DNA from: Deltaproteobacteria bacterium UBA4427
Lineage (GTDB): Bacteria; Myxococcota_A; UBA9160; UBA4427
Direction of reading: 5' to 3'
Assembly: GCA_002390675.1 (NCBI GenBank)
Contig: DGPZ01000020.1
Location: 1 to 47,793, forward strand
Length of the DNA: 47,793 bases
Shown: positions 7,944 to 16,305 of the stretch, in pieces
Position numbering within the stretch: the first letter of the stretch is position 1
How the letters are laid out: every line of letters begins with the position of its first letter
The notes under the pieces: generated by a model
Databases searched by the model: none
What the model was told of the DNA's origin: nothing
The model's input: only the letters and a program-made list of their open reading frames with translations
Made by a program: the position numbers and the translations under genes

Positions 7944-9698
7944 ATGTACGATCTCGTGATTCAAAATGGCCGCATCTACGATGGAAGCGGTGACGCACCC
8001 TTTGACGGGGATCTCGCGGTTAAGGCTGACAAGATCGCTGCCGTCGGGACTGTCGATGAGGGACAGATTGGTTCTTCGACCCGAGTGATCGAAGCGGCCG
8101 GCCAGATCGTGACGCCGGGATTCGTGGATGCGCATACGCACTACGACGGCCAGGTCACTTGGGATCCCTATGTATCGCCGTCCACTTTTCATGGCGTTAC
8201 GACGATCGTAACCGGCAATTGCGGCGTCGGTTTTGCACCGTGCCGGCCGGAACAGCGCGATTGGCTGATCGGTCTCATGGAGGGCGTTGAGGATATTCCG
8301 GGAACGGCCCTGCACGAAGGGATCGGCTGGAATTGGGAGACCTTTCCCGAATACATCGACGCGTTAGGCAACTCTCCGCTTGCGATTGATGTAGGGACAC
8401 AGGTGCCCCACGGCGCGGTTCGCGCTTTCGTGATGGGCGACCGAGGGGCGAGGCGCGAAGTTGCAACGGCCGAAGAGATTTCGCAGATGAAGCAGATTGT
8501 GCGCGAAGCTATCGAAGCCGGCGCACTCGGCTTCACGACATCGCGGACAGAAAAGCATCGTGACGTGCGGGGAGAAACGACGCCGTCGATTACCGCGCAC
8601 GAAGATGAACTTGTCGGGATCGCGGAAGCTTTGGGAGAAGCCGGCAAGGGCGTGTTGCAGGGCATCTCGGATTTCTACGAGTTCGACAACGAGTTCAAAA
8701 TGTTTCGGCGTATGGCGGAAGCCTCGGGGCGACCTTGTTCGATCACGGTCGAGCAACAGGACGCTCGCCCTGATTGGTGGATGCAGCTGCTCGACGCTGT
8801 AACGAAAGCGCAGGCGGATGGTCTCGAGATGCGAGGTCAGGTTCCACCCCGTGCGACGGGCGTGTTGCTAGGCCTCACGGCGACGCTCAATCCCTTCACC
8901 TTTTGCCCGACTTTCCGGGATGCGATTTTCGATCTTGTTGCGTTCGAGGCCTTCCCTCTCGAAACACGCGTAGCGAATCTTCGGAAGCCAGAGATCAGAG
9001 AGAAAATTCTTGCAGAAGTTGGGGAAGCGAAAGCCTCGAACGACCTGATCGCCGAGATCGTTACGAGCTTCCATAAGATGTTCGCTATGTCCGATCCGGT
9101 TGACTACGAGCCGGCTCCGGAAGATTCGATTGCCGGAATCGCGGAACGAGAGGGGCGAACGCCAGAGGAAGTGGCCTATGACCTGATTCTCGAACAAGAC
9201 GGGAAGGCGCTGCTCTATCACCCGCTCTTTAACTACATGCCCGGAAACCTCGACTATGTCGAAAAGATGCTCGAGCATCCGCATACGGTCTTCGGGCTCT
9301 CCGACGGTGGTGCACATTGCGGCGTGCTTTGTGATGCGAGTTTCCCAACGACCTTGATTCAGCATTGGGGACGCGATCGCACGCGGGGCAAGAAGCTGCC
9401 GCTTGAGCGCCTCATTCGGATGCAGACGAAGGAGACCGCTGAGCTCGTCGGGCTCTACGATCGCGGCTTGTTACGGCCGGGGTATAAGGCAGATGTGAAC
9501 GTGATCGACTTTGAGGGGCTTGCTTTGCACCCGCCGACGGTTGTTTATGATTTGCCTGCAGGAGGACGCCGCCTCATTCAGCGGGCGACGGGCTACAAAC
9601 ATACGATCGTTTCCGGCGAGGTCGCCTTCATTGAGGGCGAGCCGACGGGGAAGCTCAACGGGAACGTAATCCGCGGTAGCCAGCCCGCACCGAACTAA
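7944..9698 (+). CDS. Amidohydrolase, N-acyl-D-amino-acid deacylase-like (COG3653)
   Basis: Cytoplasmic metal-dependent hydrolase of 584 residues, TIM-barrel amidohydrolase superfamily (Amidohydro_3). The metal-binding HxH is His64/His66 in VDAHTHYDGQ. Cys93 in TGNCGVG is the cysteine ligand typical of D-aminoacylases, and Asp454 in GLSDGGAHCG is the expected catalytic Asp. The beta-sandwich return at the C-terminus (LRPGYKADVNVIDF) is complete. Length is about 100 residues above D-aminoacylase, as in the many uncharacterised environmental paralogs. ATG 7944 has GGAG (7932-7935) at 8 nt; the upstream frame is non-coding in character. It leads a tight set with the epimerase (51 bp) and phosphotransferase genes. 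Real substrate, possibly another cyclic or acyl amide, is unknown. Confidence 0.88.
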   Translation: MYDLVIQNGRIYDGSGDAPFDGDLAVKADKIAAVGTVDEGQIGSSTRVIEAAGQIVTPGFVDAHTHYDGQVTWDPYVSPSTFHGVTTIVTGNCGVGFAPCRPEQRDWLIGLMEGVEDIPGTALHEGIGWNWETFPEYIDALGNSPLAIDVGTQVPHGAVRAFVMGDRGARREVATAEEISQMKQIVREAIEAGALGFTTSRTEKHRDVRGETTPSITAHEDELVGIAEALGEAGKGVLQGISDFYEFDNEFKMFRRMAEASGRPCSITVEQQDARPDWWMQLLDAVTKAQADGLEMRGQVPPRATGVLLGLTATLNPFTFCPTFRDAIFDLVAFEAFPLETRVANLRKPEIREKILAEVGEAKASNDLIAEIVTSFHKMFAMSDPVDYEPAPEDSIAGIAEREGRTPEEVAYDLILEQDGKALLYHPLFNYMPGNLDYVEKMLEHPHTVFGLSDGGAHCGVLCDASFPTTLIQHWGRDRTRGKKLPLERLIRMQTKETAELVGLYDRGLLRPGYKADVNVIDFEGLALHPPTVVYDLPAGGRRLIQRATGYKHTIVSGEVAFIEGEPTGKLNGNVIRGSQPAPN

Positions 9699-9749
9699 GT
9701 GTCAAATTGAGTGCCTCACTAGCCGCCTAACGCAGATAGGATAATTCCA

Positions 9750-10649
9750 ATGAAGAATCAGAAAATTCTCGTCACTGGCCCGACCGGTCAGGTCGCGGGC
9801 CCCGTCGCGACCCACCTCGCGCAGGATAACGAGGTCTGGGCAACCGCCCGATTTACCGATGAGAGCAAGAAGGTGGGATTCGAAGCGAAGGGGATCACTT
9901 GTGTGAAGAGCGATCTGGGGGAGGGGAACTTTTCTGAGTTGCCCGAGGACTTCGACTACGTACTGCACTTCGCGTGCTCGCGAACTCCCGACTTCGAAAC
10001 GGATTTGCGCGCGAACGGAGAGGGCGTCGGCCTCTTGATGAGCCATTGCCGTAGGGCGAAGGGGTTCCTTCACTGCTCGACGACGGGTGTCTACGAAGCG
10101 GATGATCACAATCCCTTCACGGAGGCGAGTCCGCTCGGCGATAACCATCGTGTCATGATGCCGACGTACAGCATTTCCAAGATCGGCGCGGAAGTGGTCG
10201 CGCGCTATGCGGCGCGGGAGTTCAATCTGCCGACGATCATTACGCGCTTGAACACACCCTACGGTTCAAACGGCGGATGGCCCTTCTTCCATTTGATGAT
10301 GATCAAGAATGGAACGCCGATCCCAGTGCATTCGAATAAACCATCGCAGTACACCCTCCTGCACCAAGACGACATCAATCGCACAGTATCCGGACTGGTT
10401 GAGTCTGGATCCGTACCGGCACGGATTGTGAACTGGAGCGGGCAGCAGCACGTCGCGATCGAAGAGTGGTGCGCCTATCTCGGAGAGTTGATTGGGGTCG
10501 AGCCGAAATTCGACTTCACTGACCAAACCCTCGAAACCGTCATGACGGACAACAGTCGAATGCGCGAATTAGTGGGACCTGCGGAAGTCGAATGGAAAGA
10601 TGGCCTGAGGCGGATGGTCGAAGACCGCCAGCCGGACTGGCTCGTTTAG
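9750..10649 (+). CDS. Extended SDR, NAD-dependent epimerase/dehydratase family
   Basis: Protein of 299 residues with an N-terminal Rossmann fold: ILVTGPTGQVAG (6-17) is the nucleotide-binding loop, with Ala in the position of the usual third Gly. The catalytic pair is in PTYSISKIGAE (Tyr-x3-Lys), preceded by LHCSTTGVYE that supplies Ser/Thr. The C-terminal substrate domain includes TRLNTPYGSNGGWP and YTLLHQDDINRTV, characteristic of extended SDRs. The start ATG 9750 has AGGA about 8 nt upstream. It is 51 bp after the amidohydrolase and 18 bp before the phosphotransferase, so a three-gene operon is likely. It could oxidise a hydroxyl group or act as epimerase; the neighbours favour a catabolic dehydrogenase. 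Confidence 0.85.
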   Translation: MKNQKILVTGPTGQVAGPVATHLAQDNEVWATARFTDESKKVGFEAKGITCVKSDLGEGNFSELPEDFDYVLHFACSRTPDFETDLRANGEGVGLLMSHCRRAKGFLHCSTTGVYEADDHNPFTEASPLGDNHRVMMPTYSISKIGAEVVARYAAREFNLPTIITRLNTPYGSNGGWPFFHLMMIKNGTPIPVHSNKPSQYTLLHQDDINRTVSGLVESGSVPARIVNWSGQQHVAIEEWCAYLGELIGVEPKFDFTDQTLETVMTDNSRMRELVGPAEVEWKDGLRRMVEDRQPDWLV

Positions 10650-10667
10650 GTTTTCGGGGATACGACT

Positions 10668-11732
10668 ATGGCTGCGCAGATTCGGACAGGGATACAGGAG
10701 GTCGACCCGCGGCACGAGCTCGATGTCTCGAAGCTGGAGGCCTACGTTCGTCGCCAAATCGCGGAGTTCGACGGGAATCTCGTGGTACGTCAATTCATGG
10801 GCGGGCAGTCGAATCCGACCTACCTGCTGACGGATGGACAGGCAGAATGGGTACTGCGGCGAAAGCCGCCAGGGAAGCTGCTCTCTTCGGCCCATGCAAC
10901 GGATCGGGAGTTCCGAATTCTCTCGGCGTTAGGCGAGACGGAGTTTCCAGTGCCGCGGGTGCGGGGCTATTGCACAGACGAGAGCGTAATTGGCACGGAG
11001 TTCTACCTGATGGACCGCGTCCAGGGGCGCATTCTGGTCGACCAGACCTTGCCCGATTTTACCCCCTATGAGCGGAGCGCACTTTACGAGTCGCAGGTCT
11101 CGGTCTTGGCTGCGCTGCACAAGATCGACCACGAAGCGATTGGTCTTGGCGGCTACGGTAAGCCAGGCAACTACTTCGCCCGGCAGATACACGTCTGGAG
11201 CAAACAGTATTTGGCAGCCGAAGGAGATATCGACCGCTGTGATGCGATGGAACGTCTGATGGCCTGGCTGCCGGAAAATATCCCCGACGACGATCGAACG
11301 ACGATTGTTCACGGAGACTACGGCTTGAATAATGTCGTCGTGCACCCGACGGAGCCGCGAATCGTGGCGGTTCTCGATTGGGAGCTTTCTACTCTCGGGC
11401 ACCCGGTTGCGGATCTCAGCTATCACCTGGCCGGGCGATTGATGCCGGGCGGGAGCTTCGGGAAGCTCGCGGACGAGGAGTTGCCGGCTTTGGGGATCCC
11501 AACCCGCAGCGAGTATGCCTCACGCTACTGCGAGCTTACGGGGCGCGACGGCGTCGAGTCTCTCGACTACTACCTGGCGTTCCAGCTTTTCCGATCCGCA
11601 GGAATCATGTTCGGAATCGCGGCCCGCGCGAAACGCGGGACGGCTGCAAGCGCACAGGCCCAGGAACTAGGCGAGATCGCAGCACCTCTTGCGAAGCGAG
11701 GCTATCTGCTCGCTCAGACGCTTGGCGCCTGA
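10668..11732 (+). CDS. APH-family phosphotransferase, ACAD10/11 or LvaA-like kinase
   Basis: Protein kinase-like phosphotransferase of 354 residues. Visible are FMGGQSNPTYLLTDG (nucleotide loop region near 42-56), the Lys of WVLRRKPPG, the catalytic loop HGDYGLNN with Asp217 and Asn222, and LDWE with the metal-binding Asp237. These are the hallmarks of the subgroup found as the N-terminal domain of ACAD10/ACAD11 and as LvaA of the Pseudomonas levulinate pathway, which phosphorylates the 4-hydroxyl of 4-hydroxyacyl-CoA. An acyl-CoA dehydrogenase of the matching class is encoded nearby at 12621-13952. Such genes are often misnamed aminoglycoside phosphotransferases; antibiotic resistance is not suggested. 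It ends 72 bp from the convergent beta-barrel gene. Confidence 0.87.
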   Translation: MAAQIRTGIQEVDPRHELDVSKLEAYVRRQIAEFDGNLVVRQFMGGQSNPTYLLTDGQAEWVLRRKPPGKLLSSAHATDREFRILSALGETEFPVPRVRGYCTDESVIGTEFYLMDRVQGRILVDQTLPDFTPYERSALYESQVSVLAALHKIDHEAIGLGGYGKPGNYFARQIHVWSKQYLAAEGDIDRCDAMERLMAWLPENIPDDDRTTIVHGDYGLNNVVVHPTEPRIVAVLDWELSTLGHPVADLSYHLAGRLMPGGSFGKLADEELPALGIPTRSEYASRYCELTGRDGVESLDYYLAFQLFRSAGIMFGIAARAKRGTAASAQAQELGEIAAPLAKRGYLLAQTLGA

Positions 11733-11735
11733 TAT

Positions 11736-11775
11736 CTCCGAGTATCTCGGAGTAACTCCGAGTACCTCAGAGTAG
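11736..11775. repeat. Four tandem 10-bp units, consensus CTCNGAGTAN, forming two hairpins
   Basis: Four adjacent 10-bp units start at 11736, 11746, 11756 and 11766. Because units 1/2 and 3/4 are also complementary, they fold as CTCCGAG-TAT-CTCGGAG (11736-11752, perfect) and ACTCCGAG-TAC-CTCAGAGT (11755-11773, one mismatch). The array begins 4 bp after the stop of the phosphotransferase gene and lies between two convergent genes. No U-tract follows, so a transcription-blocking or mRNA-end role is only an inference. Confidence 0.85.
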
Positions 11776-11803
11776 GGGGCGGCGCGCTTCCTGCGCTCGA
11801 CCC

Positions 11804-12526
11804 TTAGAAGAGGAAGCGCACGCCCGCCGACACTTCGTGGGCATCGAATTCAGCTTCGAGATTTTGGGTTATGCCGAGGATCGTAACGCGAGCTTCGTCC
11901 GTTTCGGTTGTGGCGATGTATCGGTAGCCGAGGGAAAGCTCCACCACGTCGGTGATCGGGATGCGTCCGCCGACCATCGCGTTGTAGACGAAGACACTTT
12001 CTAGACCGTCGAGATCGAAGGCATTCGTGACCGTCTCGCGCATATCGACTTGGAGTTCACCGTAGCCGATACCGAAGCCTACGTATGGGATGACGCCGAG
12101 GTCGACGCCTATCACTTCCGGACTGAGGTCGACGTAGCCGTTTAGCATGACTGCGAGGAGCGCGATGTTTCCGTCTGCGTTTACCCCGGCGCCGCCGAGG
12201 CTGACGGCGTCGATACCTGACTCGCGGTAACTAACAGCAAACTCGGCGCGGAACATATCCGTGATCTGCCTGCCAAATGCGCCGCCGATATTGAAGCCGC
12301 GTCGCTTGGCATCCGTGTGTGGTTCGATGCGACCCATCAGGCTGCCTGCTTCGATCGTCTGATTCGGGATAAAGCTGACCCCCGCGGAGAATTCGAAGTA
12401 GTTCTTGTAGTCCGGTCCATCTCCATCTTCGTCGGCGAAGGCCGGCGCTGCGGAAAAACAGAAGAGAAGCGCTGCGGAGACGAACAGGCGCGTGAGACGG
12501 GTAGGCGTGGGGCGCGTCGGGTTCAC
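11804..12526 (-). CDS. Outer-membrane beta-barrel protein
   Basis: Exported protein of 240 residues. A Sec signal peptide (Arg-rich start, hydrophobic LFVSAALLFCFSAAPAFA, cleavage before DEDG about residue 32) is followed by alternating amphipathic strands and Gly/aromatic-rich turns (PYVGFGIGYGELQV, LSLGYRYIATT), ending in VRFLF with a terminal Phe, the usual BamA recognition signal. This fits a small eight-stranded OmpA/opacity-like barrel. ATG 12526 follows GAGGA at 5 nt. It lies 94 bp downstream of the acyl-CoA dehydrogenase gene on the same strand. Its ligand is unknown; barrels beside catabolic genes sometimes help hydrophobic substrate passage, but nothing in the sequence proves that. 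Confidence 0.85.
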   Translation of the reverse strand: MNPTRPTPTRLTRLFVSAALLFCFSAAPAFADEDGDGPDYKNYFEFSAGVSFIPNQTIEAGSLMGRIEPHTDAKRRGFNIGGAFGRQITDMFRAEFAVSYRESGIDAVSLGGAGVNADGNIALLAVMLNGYVDLSPEVIGVDLGVIPYVGFGIGYGELQVDMRETVTNAFDLDGLESVFVYNAMVGGRIPITDVVELSLGYRYIATTETDEARVTILGITQNLEAEFDAHEVSAGVRFLF

Positions 12527-12620
12527 GGTGGATCCTCGTTTGCGGGCTCATCGGGCCCGGAATGCGTGGCGTAACAAGATAGGCGAGATCGGACGTCGCG
12601 TCGGCGAGTTCGACTGAGCG

Positions 12621-13952
12621 TCATTCTGCCGCAGCCTTCGCCCCACGAACGGCCGCAATCTGCGCTCCGAAGCGCTTTTCCGCCTCCGCGCGACGCGTGG
12701 GGAGGTGCTCGGAGGGCCAGCCTTCGACAGGCTCCACATTCTTGAGGAGCTGACGCGCCATGGCCTGTTTATGGACCTCGTCCGCTCCGTCGGCGATTCG
12801 CAGAGCACGCCCCTGCCGGTACATCTGCTCAAGTGGCATATCGGTCGTGTAGCCGAGTGCGCCGTGAATCTGAATTGCGCGGTCGATGATCTCAAGAGTC
12901 AGCTTCGGGACATAGTATTTGATCATAGAAATTTCGGTCCGAGCTGAAGAGCCGTGGTCGCCCCCTTGATCCATCGCCCAGGCCGCGCGCATCACGACTA
13001 ACCGTGCGGTCTCGAGCTGTGTGTACGACTCCGCGATCATGTCCTGAACCATTTGCATCTTACCCAGGGCACGCCCCTTGGTCTGCCTTGACGCGGCCCG
13101 CTCGCACATCATCTCGAAAGCGTATTGCCCCTGACCGATACATCGCATTGCATGATGAATCCGCCCGCCGCCCAGACGCTTCTGGGACAACAGAAAACCT
13201 TCGCCGGGTTCGCCGATCATATGGTCCAGTGGCACGCGGCAGTTTTCGTAGACAACCTCCGAGTGCCCACCGATACGGTCGTAGAGCGTGCCAGGCTCGG
13301 AGATGTGCGGATGCGACATCGACCCAACATCACGGACCACAGTCATTCCCGGCGTGTCCTTCGGGACGACGATCATAGACGCCCGCTGATGGGGCGCAGC
13401 ATCCGGGTCTGTTATGCAGAAGAGCAGGGTGAAGTCGGCGACCGATGCATTCGACGCGAACCACTTATGCCCGTCAATTACCCACTCATCGCCGTCGCGA
13501 ATGGCACGAGTCGTCATCTCTGTGGGATCCGAACTTGCGGTGAAGGGTTCGGTCATTGAGAACGAGCTGCGAAGATCTCCGCGCATCAGCGGCTCGAGCC
13601 ACCGCTTGCGTTGCTCTTCGGTGGCGCCGACCGCAAGCAGTTCGGCGTTGCCGGAGTCGGGTCCCTGGCAGCCAAACATCTCCGGGGCCATCGAATGGCG
13701 CCCGAGGATTTCATGAATCTGCGCGAGCTTCAGTTGCCCCATTCCCTGGCCGCCATCTTCGGGGCCGAGGTGCGGGGCCCAGAGGCCGCGCTTCTTCACC
13801 TCCTCCTTCAGCGGTGCCCATAACGTGTCGAGTTGCGCCTGATCGAGCCCCTCGCAGAGGAGATCCAGCGGAATGATTGTGTTGTCTACGAAATCCCGAA
13901 TCCAATCGAGCTGAGTTTGAAATTCGGGTTCGGTCGAAAAGTCCCATGCCAT
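12621..13952 (-). CDS. Acyl-CoA dehydrogenase, ACAD10/ACAD11/LvaC-type
   Basis: FAD enzyme of 443 residues with the complete acyl-CoA dehydrogenase fold: N-terminal helices, the middle beta domain (SFSMTEPFTASSDPTEM, DGHKWFASNA) and the C-terminal helical domain (QIHGALGYTTDMPLEQMYR). The region that holds the catalytic Glu in ordinary members (YEGT) reads ADGADEVH with Asp388, the signature seen in human ACAD11. Enzymes with this signature, together with an APH-type kinase, convert phosphorylated 4-hydroxyacyl-CoA to enoyl-CoA. The matching kinase gene lies at 10668-11732. The start ATG 13952 gives the family-typical MAWDFS opening, with AAGGA about 9 nt upstream; 14 extra in-frame residues are unlikely. 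Ordinary 2,3-dehydrogenation remains possible. Confidence 0.92.
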   Translation of the reverse strand: MAWDFSTEPEFQTQLDWIRDFVDNTIIPLDLLCEGLDQAQLDTLWAPLKEEVKKRGLWAPHLGPEDGGQGMGQLKLAQIHEILGRHSMAPEMFGCQGPDSGNAELLAVGATEEQRKRWLEPLMRGDLRSSFSMTEPFTASSDPTEMTTRAIRDGDEWVIDGHKWFASNASVADFTLLFCITDPDAAPHQRASMIVVPKDTPGMTVVRDVGSMSHPHISEPGTLYDRIGGHSEVVYENCRVPLDHMIGEPGEGFLLSQKRLGGGRIHHAMRCIGQGQYAFEMMCERAASRQTKGRALGKMQMVQDMIAESYTQLETARLVVMRAAWAMDQGGDHGSSARTEISMIKYYVPKLTLEIIDRAIQIHGALGYTTDMPLEQMYRQGRALRIADGADEVHKQAMARQLLKNVEPVEGWPSEHLPTRRAEAEKRFGAQIAAVRGAKAAAE

Positions 13953-14437
13953 GGCGCCATTCCTTTTGAGTCGAATTGGACACGCATCGATCACAGTCCG
14001 ATGCGCGGCCCCTAACCGTAACGGACTGACATGCTGCGGGAAGGGTCGATTTCGCGGAGGATCTGAGCGCCACCTATAGGCTAAGTGGCCAGGGCGACTG
14101 ATTGCTCAAGATCGAGAAGCTTGACCTGCCACAGCACATTGCGATTGTTGCGATCTGTGATCAAAGTACCGCGCCGGGTGGCCTCGTTCGTTTCAAGAAA
14201 ATGCTCGGGTATCTGGAATCTCTACTTCGCCGGAGCGCAGAGTATTGACGGGCTTGGAATCGGGCATTACTCCGAACTTCGTGATGCGCCACTCGCGTAT
14301 TCCAAGTCGGAAGAGTCGGGCAATTCGGATAAGTCGAAAAACTAACATTTTAAATTTTAAATAGTATTCTTGGTGAGCGGGTGCCGCGATGAAAGTTGTG
14401 GATTCTTCCCGCTCGCTCGATGTTCCCGGAGAACCCT
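13953..14437. other. Divergent intergenic region with an AT-rich block
   Basis: About 485 bp between divergent genes. No frame has a recognisable product. Bases 14343-14372 form a distinctly AT-rich block with the repeated unit ATTTTAA twice in succession and TAGTAT just after it, plausible as a promoter for the carboxylesterase, although no good -35 hexamer is seen. A short GCCAC/GTGGC dyad lies at 14069-14089. Confidence 0.4.
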
Positions 14438-16291
14438 GTGCCATTTTTGAATACCCGCACGTTCCATATTCTGTTGTCGCTCCTCTCGCTTGGCTGGATC
14501 GCGTGTAGTGGAGATCAGCCGCAGGCTGCTCCAGAAACGGCGCGGATTCTCTCGCAGGGCGAAGTCGTGGGAACGTCGCTCGAAGCAGGGCAGGTCCATG
14601 CTTGGCGAGGTCTGCCTTTTGCGAAGGCGCCTGTTGAGTCGTTGCGATGGCGATCGCCCGAGCCCGCGGAAGGTTGGGAGGGCGTCCGTCGCGCCCTTGA
14701 GTCAGGCTCTCCCTGTACGCAGCTCGGCGGGGATCCTGTGATGGGCGGCGAGGATTGTCTCTATCTGGATGTGTTCGCGCCGGCCATGGCAGCGGATTCG
14801 GTGCTCTCCGCAGACGATGGACTCCCCGTGATGTTTTGGATCCATGGCGGAGGCAATAGTATGGGCGCTGGGGATCAGCTTCCGCCCGAGGCGTTGGCGC
14901 GAGACAACGGCGTGATCGTCGTGACGATTAACTACCGGCTGGGAATCTTCGGCTGGCTTTCGCATCCGGCTTTGCGTGCGACTGCGTCGGGGCCTGAAGA
15001 TGCTTCCGGCAACTTCGCGACCCTCGATATGATCCGCGCGCTTGAGTGGACGCGGGACAATATTGCGGCCTTCGGCGGGAACCCTAATCGGGTCACGATT
15101 TTCGGTGAATCTGCGGGCGGCATGAACGTGTACTCGTTGCTTGTTTCGCCCCTCGCGAAGGGGCTCTTTCATGGGGCCATCGCTGAGAGTGGCGCACCGA
15201 CCTCCATGACTCCCGACGAGACTGAGCACTACACCGACGACTCCGAAGCGCCGGGGCTCCCCGGTTCGTCCCGTGAACTCGTGATCGCTTTGGTCGAACA
15301 GGAAGGCCTAGCGTCGGGGCGCGAAGCCGCAAAACGGGTCGCGGCTGAGATGAGCGACCTGGAGACAGAAGCGTTCTTACGTGGCTTCTCAGCGGAAGAA
15401 CTCCTCGCGCCCTTCGCCGCTCTGATGGAGGGGACAGGGATGCCAATCTATATCTCGCCGAATATCTTTCAGGACGGACACGTGATTAGTCTCGGGGAGC
15501 CGATTGATCTCCTGTCGACGCCGGGGGCGTATAACGCCGTGCCGTTTATTGCGGGAACGAATCGGGAGGAGAGCAAGCTCTTTTTCGCGATGAATTCGCC
15601 GCATGTAGAGACGACCTTCGGGATGCCGAGTGGCTTTTCGAACGAGCGGATGTACGACGTCGAAGGGGAGTACGGCGGCCTGATCTGGCGAGCCATGGGA
15701 GCGGATGAGCCGATTGCGGCGATGCGCAAGGCTCAGGGCCCGTCGGTTTGGGCCTATCGCTTCGATTGGGATGAGGAACCGAGCGTGCTGGGGATGGATA
15801 TTTCGAAGCTAATCGGCGCCGGTCACGCCGTCGAGATGCTCTTTGTCTTCGGACTCACGGATCTCGGGTTCGGCAATCGTTTCGTGTTTGATGATCGTCC
15901 TTCGGCGGAGCGACTCTCAGAAGCGATGCGATCCTATTGGGCCAACTTCGCGCACACTCTCGAGCCCGGAACCGGGCAGGGCGGCGACTTGCCCGAGTGG
16001 GGAGCGTGGTCCTTGAAGTCCTCCGGAGCCAAATACATCATTTTCGATTCCGACCGGGACGGTGGGATCCGGTTCGGCACGGATCAAATCGATCAGAATT
16101 ATGTCTTTGCGCGAGCGGCCAAGGATCCTCGCTTACTGAATAACGAAGAGCGCTGCCGTATCTATCGGAATTTCGTGCAGTGGAGCGAATCGCTGACAGT
16201 CGATGGTTACAAAGAAATCGGCGAAGGCATGTGCGCCGCTTGGCCGCTCGAATCGCGACTCTTCTTCCCGTCGCTATCCCATAAGAACTAG
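14438..16291 (+). CDS. Exported type-B carboxylesterase/lipase, probable lipoprotein
   Basis: Alpha/beta hydrolase of 617 residues that should hydrolyse carboxylic esters outside the cytoplasm. With GTG 14438 as start, the N-terminus is a compact signal peptide (FHILLSLLSLGWIAC) whose Cys23 could be lipidated, although Trp/Ile in the lipobox are not ideal. The catalytic triad can be placed: Ser225 in FGESAGG, Glu378 in GTNREESK and His463 in GAGHAVEMLFVFG, and the oxyanion segment is WIHGGGN. GTG 14438 is preferred because GGAG (14428-14431) is spaced 6 nt; the in-frame ATG 14420 and TTG 14396 have no such site. It converges on the FAD gene with a 14-bp gap. Native substrate unknown. Confidence 0.9.
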   Translation: MPFLNTRTFHILLSLLSLGWIACSGDQPQAAPETARILSQGEVVGTSLEAGQVHAWRGLPFAKAPVESLRWRSPEPAEGWEGVRRALESGSPCTQLGGDPVMGGEDCLYLDVFAPAMAADSVLSADDGLPVMFWIHGGGNSMGAGDQLPPEALARDNGVIVVTINYRLGIFGWLSHPALRATASGPEDASGNFATLDMIRALEWTRDNIAAFGGNPNRVTIFGESAGGMNVYSLLVSPLAKGLFHGAIAESGAPTSMTPDETEHYTDDSEAPGLPGSSRELVIALVEQEGLASGREAAKRVAAEMSDLETEAFLRGFSAEELLAPFAALMEGTGMPIYISPNIFQDGHVISLGEPIDLLSTPGAYNAVPFIAGTNREESKLFFAMNSPHVETTFGMPSGFSNERMYDVEGEYGGLIWRAMGADEPIAAMRKAQGPSVWAYRFDWDEEPSVLGMDISKLIGAGHAVEMLFVFGLTDLGFGNRFVFDDRPSAERLSEAMRSYWANFAHTLEPGTGQGGDLPEWGAWSLKSSGAKYIIFDSDRDGGIRFGTDQIDQNYVFARAAKDPRLLNNEERCRIYRNFVQWSESLTVDGYKEIGEGMCAAWPLESRLFFPSLSHKN

Positions 16292-16305
16292 AACCAGAGA
16301 TAGAA

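Noticed and set aside
10668..11732. Aminoglycoside resistance kinase
   Set aside because: The fold is shared, but sequence motifs match the acyl-CoA-linked ACAD10/11-type kinases and the gene context is catabolic.
11736..11775. CRISPR or mobile-element end
   Set aside because: Four direct 10-bp units with no spacers, no cas genes, no transposase and no target duplication.
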